NCBI RefSeq assembly: GCF_040436345.1 | Contig: NC_133224.1 | Coordinates: 12,329,519-12,393,518 of the forward strand | DNA length: 64,000 nucleotides | DNA from: Pagrus major | Lineage: Eukaryota; Chordata; Actinopteri; Spariformes; Sparidae | Direction: 5' to 3' | Part shown: positions 57,066 to 64,000 of the stretch, piece after piece | Layout of the letters: each line of letters starts with the position of its first letter | Position numbering within the stretch: the stretch's first letter is position 1 | Position numbers and translations under genes: made by a program | The notes under the pieces: generated by a model | Databases searched by the model: none | What the model was told of the DNA's origin: nothing | The model's input: only the letters and a program-made list of their open reading frames with translations

Positions 57066-59195
57066 TCACTTGAACGAACCAAACACATGCTTCCTGTACT
57101 CATTTGCAAGGATAAACTCCTGGCAGATTTTCTCCTTGCTGACTTTATCCAGCATTTCTTTGTGTATGTGGCAGATCGCAACATTGTTTAGGCGCATTTG
57201 CACCATTGTGCTTCTCAGCCAGGTCTTCAATCTTCGCAGAGCACTGAAGCTCCTCTCTGCTTCAGCAGAGGCTGCTGGAACAACCATTAGGAGTCGTACA
57301 AGTGCTTCTACTTCGGTGAATAGGCCACGGACCTCAGGCAACTGACTCCTCAGAATAGCTGTGGCCTCTGAAGTGGTTGTGTATGGGTATTGGAGCTTAA
57401 ACATACTCAACTGCACCTCCAATGATCTCTGGCTCAACTCTGGATACTGGTCCACCACTGCAGTGTCCATCTCCCCAGTTAGGAGGACTTTCTCCAGCTT
57501 TGCCAACACTTCCACGCCACTCTGATCAAACTTCTCCTTCATCTGCATGTCCACCATATCCAGGACTTTGAAGAAGTCAGCTCTGTAGTATTCTTCTGGG
57601 GTTGTGGATGAGTATGCAGTAGCATTGCCAGTGAAGCGTTTTGGTGGACGGCGGATGTGGGGCATTGTTATGGGCATAATATTTAGCTTGGTGATCATCT
57701 CTGTTGTGTGACTGTACATCTCCTGGAACTTCTCCTCAGTTCTCTTTGCCCTCAGGGTGGTCCTCACACAATCTACTGCAGACAGCATTCCATACACAGT
57801 TTGTGTTTGCTTCTGCAGTGTGGAATTAAGGCATTCCAGCTCCTCGATTACTTCATTGACCATCATGAGTCCTAGCACTGTGGTGCCTCTTCCAAATCTC
57901 TCCAACAGACCTCTCGCTGTCACACCAGTGTTTGAGGCATCTGTTTCGGCCATGTCCTCTAAGCTGAGTAGCACAGATTCGTACTGATGTAGCACAGATC
58001 GGATTGCTGGAGTCCTGGTCGTCCATCTTGTTTGACACAGGGGCTGCAGTTTGCTAACTTCACCTGATGCAGTAGATGCAATGTTCACAAATTTTGTTTT
58101 GTACTTGCCTGATAATTTGTAAAGACAGCCAAGTTTGTGGAGCCATTCCAGGGCATTAGATGTCAGTGATGAGGCTGTACAAGCAGCTTGGGCAACCAGA
58201 TTTACACAGTGGGGGCCACAGTGTACATACAAAGCCAGTGGCTGCATCTCTCTTATCCTGGCCTGTGCTCCTTTGCTGTTGCCGGACATATTCGCAGCCC
58301 CATCGTATGTCTGTCCACGCAGACCAGACAGCGGCAGACCCAAGCGCAGCAACACATCTGTGGCGACTTTAGCCAGGTTTTCTCCTGTTGTGCTTGTTAC
58401 TTCATAAAACCCCAAGAAGACCTCATGAGGGACCAAATCATGATCTACATACCGAACACATATGGCTTCCTGTTCAGTGCCTTCTATGTCCTGTGTTCCA
58501 TCGATCATAATGGAGTACTGGAGGAGAGGCAGCTTATGAATTGTGCTAATGATATCCCTAATTATGCTGTTTGCAAATAGATGTAAAATTTCATTCTGGG
58601 TTTTGGAGGACATGAAGTCATGTTTTCTTGTTGACAGCCATTTCGCTAGGCCAGGGTCATCGTCACTTCTTACTTTCAATAACTGGCTGAAGTTTCCCTC
58701 ATCAGCTGCATGGCCCCTAAGAGCAGCTCCCTGGCGAGCCAAGAGCTGTACAGAGCCCACAATTTTCATAAGACACCGTCTTGCTTCCTGCTGCTGGGCA
58801 GCTTTGGCTGAAGATAACTGCACATCTATTGGTTTTGTTTTGTGGCACTGGGTAGTGACAGCAACTCTGTGTGCATTGCTTTGGGCGTGTTCAGTAAATT
58901 TTTGAGTTGCCTTTTTCCAGTTGTGGAAACCGTTTTTGGAAAATGTTGGATCTGCATTCTTGGCCAGGTTTGATGTTTCATGTTCAAAAGCTTGGGCACA
59001 GAAAAAACATAGGATTCCATTGACTCCTGGTTTATAGTGGAGCCAAGGAAATTCACGGTACCACTTCTCTTGGAATCTTAGGGTTTTGTTGGTGAGCTGC
59101 TGCTCTACAATGACTTTTGGGCTAGCATGGTTGGGTTCTATTTCCTGCCTGCCTGCCTGCACTTCTTCACTTGTGCCTGTCTCCACAGATTTCTC
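57066..59195 (-). CDS. hAT transposase, ZMYM1/TTF-type
   Basis: One long exon of about 709 codons on the minus strand, from an acceptor TTTCATAG|GAG at 59195 to the stop at 57066. The first in-frame Met-like codon is GTG, so an upstream exon should supply the true start. It opens with a TTF/ZMYM-type zinc finger (WYREFPWLHY...GILCFFCAQAF...H). A DDE-type catalytic region with an hAT insertion domain follows (SIMIDGTQDIEGTEQEAI, GQTYDGAANMSGN, VHCGPHCVNLV). It ends with the hAT dimerisation region (VPAASAEAERSFSALRRLKT). The frame has no internal stop, so this copy is young or still active. It is the gene of the surrounding hAT element and not a host gene, as far as can be seen. Confidence 0.85.
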   Translation of the reverse strand, partial: EKSVETGTSEEVQAGRQEIEPNHASPKVIVEQQLTNKTLRFQEKWYREFPWLHYKPGVNGILCFFCAQAFEHETSNLAKNADPTFSKNGFHNWKKATQKFTEHAQSNAHRVAVTTQCHKTKPIDVQLSSAKAAQQQEARRCLMKIVGSVQLLARQGAALRGHAADEGNFSQLLKVRSDDDPGLAKWLSTRKHDFMSSKTQNEILHLFANSIIRDIISTIHKLPLLQYSIMIDGTQDIEGTEQEAICVRYVDHDLVPHEVFLGFYEVTSTTGENLAKVATDVLLRLGLPLSGLRGQTYDGAANMSGNSKGAQARIREMQPLALYVHCGPHCVNLVAQAACTASSLTSNALEWLHKLGCLYKLSGKYKTKFVNIASTASGEVSKLQPLCQTRWTTRTPAIRSVLHQYESVLLSLEDMAETDASNTGVTARGLLERFGRGTTVLGLMMVNEVIEELECLNSTLQKQTQTVYGMLSAVDCVRTTLRAKRTEEKFQEMYSHTTEMITKLNIMPITMPHIRRPPKRFTGNATAYSSTTPEEYYRADFFKVLDMVDMQMKEKFDQSGVEVLAKLEKVLLTGEMDTAVVDQYPELSQRSLEVQLSMFKLQYPYTTTSEATAILRSQLPEVRGLFTEVEALVRLLMVVPAASAEAERSFSALRRLKTWLRSTMVQMRLNNVAICHIHKEMLDKVSKEKICQEFILANEYRKHVFGSFK

Positions 59196-59283
59196 CTATG
59201 AAATATGAAAATAGATCATGTTCATTCCTTCCTTTCTTTATCAACAAACCAAAATCACCTAACCATTTATACAACACATTAAC

Positions 59284-60840
<1,557 letters not shown>

Positions 60841-61972
60841 ATTAGTTAGCTAGCTACAATAGCGTATAGAGTAACGTTAGAAATACCAGTAATGACTAAT
60901 CAACCCACATTTTCTTTCTTTCTTTTTAGTCCCGTTCCAAATAACGACTTTAAGTTGAGCTGTCGGGTCCTTTTTCATTGTTTTGCTGCTGTGCCGCGTC
61001 CTGTCTGTCTTTGATTGAGCACGTAGTGAGAGCGGAGGGGGGAGGGGAGGGGGGGCTTCCGTGCGGTCAGTACGCGCCGGAATTACAGCCTGTGCCTACT
61101 GTTAGTTTTCAAACTGTAAAAAGTGGGGGGGACAAAAACATGATTTTGAAAAGTGGGGGGGACATGTCCCCCCTGTCCCCAGTGGAAATTGCGCCCTTGG
61201 TTTGAGGTATAGCAAGTACTTATTACTCACAACATTGGGCACAGGCAGGGGTTTGGTCTCTTGGACGAGCTGTGAACAGTCCACTGAGAAGCTCTCTTCA
61301 GCCTTCTTCGAGGTCTGAGAAGGCCTGGTAGCCACAGGCTAAATTAAAGGATAAAATATTGAAATTATCTCACAAAATACATCATTGATTCCTTCACATT
61401 CATACAGGAATATGAATATGTGTGGCATTGACTTATCTAATCCTTACAGCCTAGTGATACACCTACCCTTTGGAGATGAGCTGGGAAACAGAAGACAGAA
61501 GGAACAGCTCCATCTCTGATCCTGACGGTCTGACCTGTTCTGTCAAAGTCCTCCTGTCTGAAGTGCTCACTGCAGAGCCTGGATGATGAGCTAGCAGAAA
61601 ACCCTTCCCTTCTCAGAGCTGTTTGCCACTGCTCTCTCAGCCCTTTATCTTTGGGAAACCTACATAGTATGAGAAAAGTTAGCTAAGCAACTTACAACAA
61701 TCAGAGTAGTTAGTTCGAGGCAATTTAGTTAAATACGATTGACTTCTTCGTTGTTTGGAGGCTAGTTTCACCGCGGGAATTCATAGTATTATGCGCGGGA
61801 CTTTGTAGTATTATCCACAAAGTAAGCACATTCTGTTCTAAAAATGATGTTATAATGATCAAATACAATCAAAAGTAATTGTTCAGTCTTACCTGTGAAA
61901 GGTAATCCCATGGGATCTGGTTTCGATTGTCAAACGGTTGAAACATTTCCAAGCAGCACACGAATGAGGCAT

Positions 61973-63240
61973 CCTCCGATCGCTCCAGTTTGCCTCCTCC
62001 AATATGGCGGCGACGTTGACATACGGTCCAGCGCTCAATGAGGCATCTACGTATATATGTCTATGCTCAGCACTATGTCAACTTTTTTGAATCTGGGAAT
62101 TTTGAATCTGTGAATATATTTCCAACTTTACCGAACTCCAAATCTGTGTAATAAATTGTATCAACCCAGAAACAGCTGCAGCAACTTAATAGACATTACA
62201 GAGCATGTGAATGACCATTATATACTTCATCATAATGTTTGCACACCTTATACACACAAACTTTTTCTAAATTTTAATAGGGGCCGAAAGAAAACATCAT
62301 TACTGACTTGTTAGAGATATACTGATTCCGATACCAGAACCAGAATTGAAAATTCCTCAAAATTATGCAGAAGCACATTTATCCAAACTAACAGTTGTAG
62401 TATTACCAGCAGGAGACTATTGATGTGTGGAGTGATTTTGGTGACACTACAGTGAGTAATAGTGAAGTTATTTGGAGTATCTCTTTTCGGTGTTGCACTT
62501 TGTAGACGATCCCTACACCCTCGTCTCACAGATGGCTGACCATAGAGATCAATGTTATTTGTCCAGCCCGGAGGACCGCTTGTTTTGATGAAAATACGGT
62601 TGTAGCTCGTTGTCTACCTTACTACGGTAGTAAAGAGTCGTCGTTTGTGTTTTAACAATGTTTCACTTCTGAGTTATTGATCCGGGAAGTTCGAATCTGT
62701 GAATATATTTCCAACTTTACCGAACTCAGATAGTGTGCAAACTTCAACCTTTTTTGACCACTTGAGAATAAATGAAATTGACAAAAATACCACCAAAATA
62801 CCACATTAGGACACTAAGGGGTAGCCAAGAGGGCTCTCTCCAGTGAAACAGGGGTGCTTATATTTTATACCGCTGTGTCTACTTGATTATTGTATTAACA
62901 GCTAGCCGGGTATGGCCAGCGCACTTCTAGCTTGTCATTGTGTGTGTATGCACTTGGGTGGCTTGATTATGTTGGCTGACTTATATGGCTGTGTGGCTGT
63001 ATGGGTAGCCAATACAATGTTTTGGAGCACATTATTGCTAATATTTTCTTCTTCTTAAACAGCCAATTAGCAGTTGTGTTGATTAATTATCAGCAGGTTG
63101 ACAACCACAGGGCTACGTCGACGTTGTAGGGTCTTAGATAATGACATAACCAGAAGACATAGGCTACATGAATATCCAACATTTGTATGTAAAAGAAAAA
63201 TCATTAAGTGTCTTAGGCTGAGGTTGTTATTAATTTAACA
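61973..63240. other. Upstream of the P-like gene, mostly non-coding
   Basis: CCAATATGGCGGCGACG just upstream of the THAP exon looks like a YY1-type core promoter element. A 35-bp block starting GAATCTGTGAATATATTTCC occurs at 62104-62138 and again at 62693-62727. No other gene is seen. Confidence 0.45.
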
Positions 63241-63330
63241 AAAAGTGTGCTCACCCTTGCTGCTTCTTCGACATTTCTGCCAAGTCTTCAATGATGATGG
63301 CGCAGGCACACGCTCAATTTGATTGGTCAA
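63241..63330 (-). other. Possible first exon of a minus-strand gene
   Basis: On the minus strand an ATG encoding MSKKQQ is followed by a good donor (CAAG|GTGAGC) near 63254. Upstream is a GC-richer stretch with an inverted CCAAT box (GATTGGTCAA). It could be the true start of a transcript running left, or chance. Confidence 0.25.
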
Positions 63331-64000
63331 AGGTGCGCACGGCTCTTGACAGCGCCGCCACAATGTATACATGAATGGGTCACAGGAGATATTTTGTGGC
63401 TTGCTAAATAAAAAAGACTATGGATGACGTTCAGTATATTGAAGATGTATATGTGCAGTACAACTTATATAAAGCATTTAAATTGTCAATTTTGCCAATC
63501 AGAGGGAAAACGACGGTCTGTTAATGCCATAAAAAATGTACTTCCTCTGTTAATTTTAAGAAGTAGGCTAAAATTACTTATATTGTTTTCCTGATGAGAG
63601 GACATAAAAACAATGACATAACCTGTTAAGTCACATTAGAATGTAAAATGGTATTTTAGATTTATTTTATTAATTAAATAGGTAAATATGTTCGATTGTG
63701 ATGTAGATTGTAGAACATTACTGCTATTTAAGGATGAGCGAGGTATAGTATGTCAGAAAAGATGGCATTTAACTGTGTTAGTCTGTGGAAACAATATCAA
63801 TCTGAATTGAGAGAGAAATAATATAAATATTTGACATTTTAGAGGGCTTTAATTTTGAAATTCCACATCAGAACTTCCTGATATTATATGAGTGAGTCTC
63901 TGAGGTGGAGTACTATCAGTCTGAAGTGAAATTAGTCTGTGGAAACAGGTAGTTTCCTCCCAATATCAATCTGAATTAAGAGAGAAATATTATAAATATT
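63331..64000. other. Right edge, non-coding with a direct repeat
   Basis: About 50 bp around GTCTGTGGAAAC...AATATCAATCTGAATT recurs at 63778-63830 and 63932-64000, with a short insertion in the second copy. Nothing else is supported. Confidence 0.5.

Overview
The window reads as nuclear DNA of a teleost fish. Genes are split into many short exons with GT-AG introns. Gene-bearing intervals are AT-rich and hold CA, TA, AAT and GATA microsatellites. The repeats are fish-like: palindromic MITEs, tRNA-derived SINEs, a Penelope-like remnant, a hAT element with a ZMYM1/TTF-type transposase, and a P-element/THAP9-like transposase. I cannot name the species. All gene models are by eye, from homology between the copies, splice-site consensus and reading-frame continuity.

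Positions 1-42,725 hold the main content: a repeated locus that encodes three steps of a ubiquitin-like modification pathway. The unit is (i) an RBR-type E3 ligase (RING1-IBR-RING2) on the minus strand, (ii) a one-domain ubiquitin-like modifier (UBL) on the plus strand, head to head with the E3, and (iii) a USP-family cysteine protease on the plus strand. Unit 1 is RBR-A (6496-4952), UBL-B (6706-7306) and USP-A (9599-16903). Unit 2 is RBR-B (20310-18822) and USP-B (23396-26896), with no UBL visible. Unit 3 is RBR-C (31278-29062), a UBL reduced to its first codons and followed by a 4.9-kb 13-bp minisatellite (31530-36450), and USP-C (39256-42724). A further UBL (UBL-A, 2245-1460, minus) lies at the left edge behind a perfect ISRE. 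The three E3 promoters share a TTC-N3-GAA (GAS/STAT-type) site. Interferon-inducible modifier, ligase and deconjugase is the logic of the ISG15 system, but the ligase here is RBR rather than HERC and the modifier has one domain. The pathway link is inference from linkage and domains.

The catalytic parts are conserved between copies while the accessory ends diverge. The RBR N-termini (49, 79 and 106 residues of exon 1) all begin with a myristoylation-type MG(S/G)KLS and basic residues. USP-A carries a run of duplicated acidic exons, USP-B is truncated beside a MITE, and USP-C ends in a transmembrane tail anchor.

Positions 42,725-51,584 are repeat-dominated: SINE-like units, a Penelope-like remnant, telomere-like TTAGGG tracts, then about 37 copies of a 173-bp satellite with higher-order structure, ending at a 100-bp assembly gap (51,585-51,684). 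Positions 51,685-62,000 hold a multi-exon P-element/THAP9-like gene on the minus strand, probably decayed, with a 4.8-kb hAT transposon nested in an intron and flanked by a perfect 8-bp target-site duplication. Positions 62,000-64,000 are mostly non-coding, with short direct repeats and one possible first exon.
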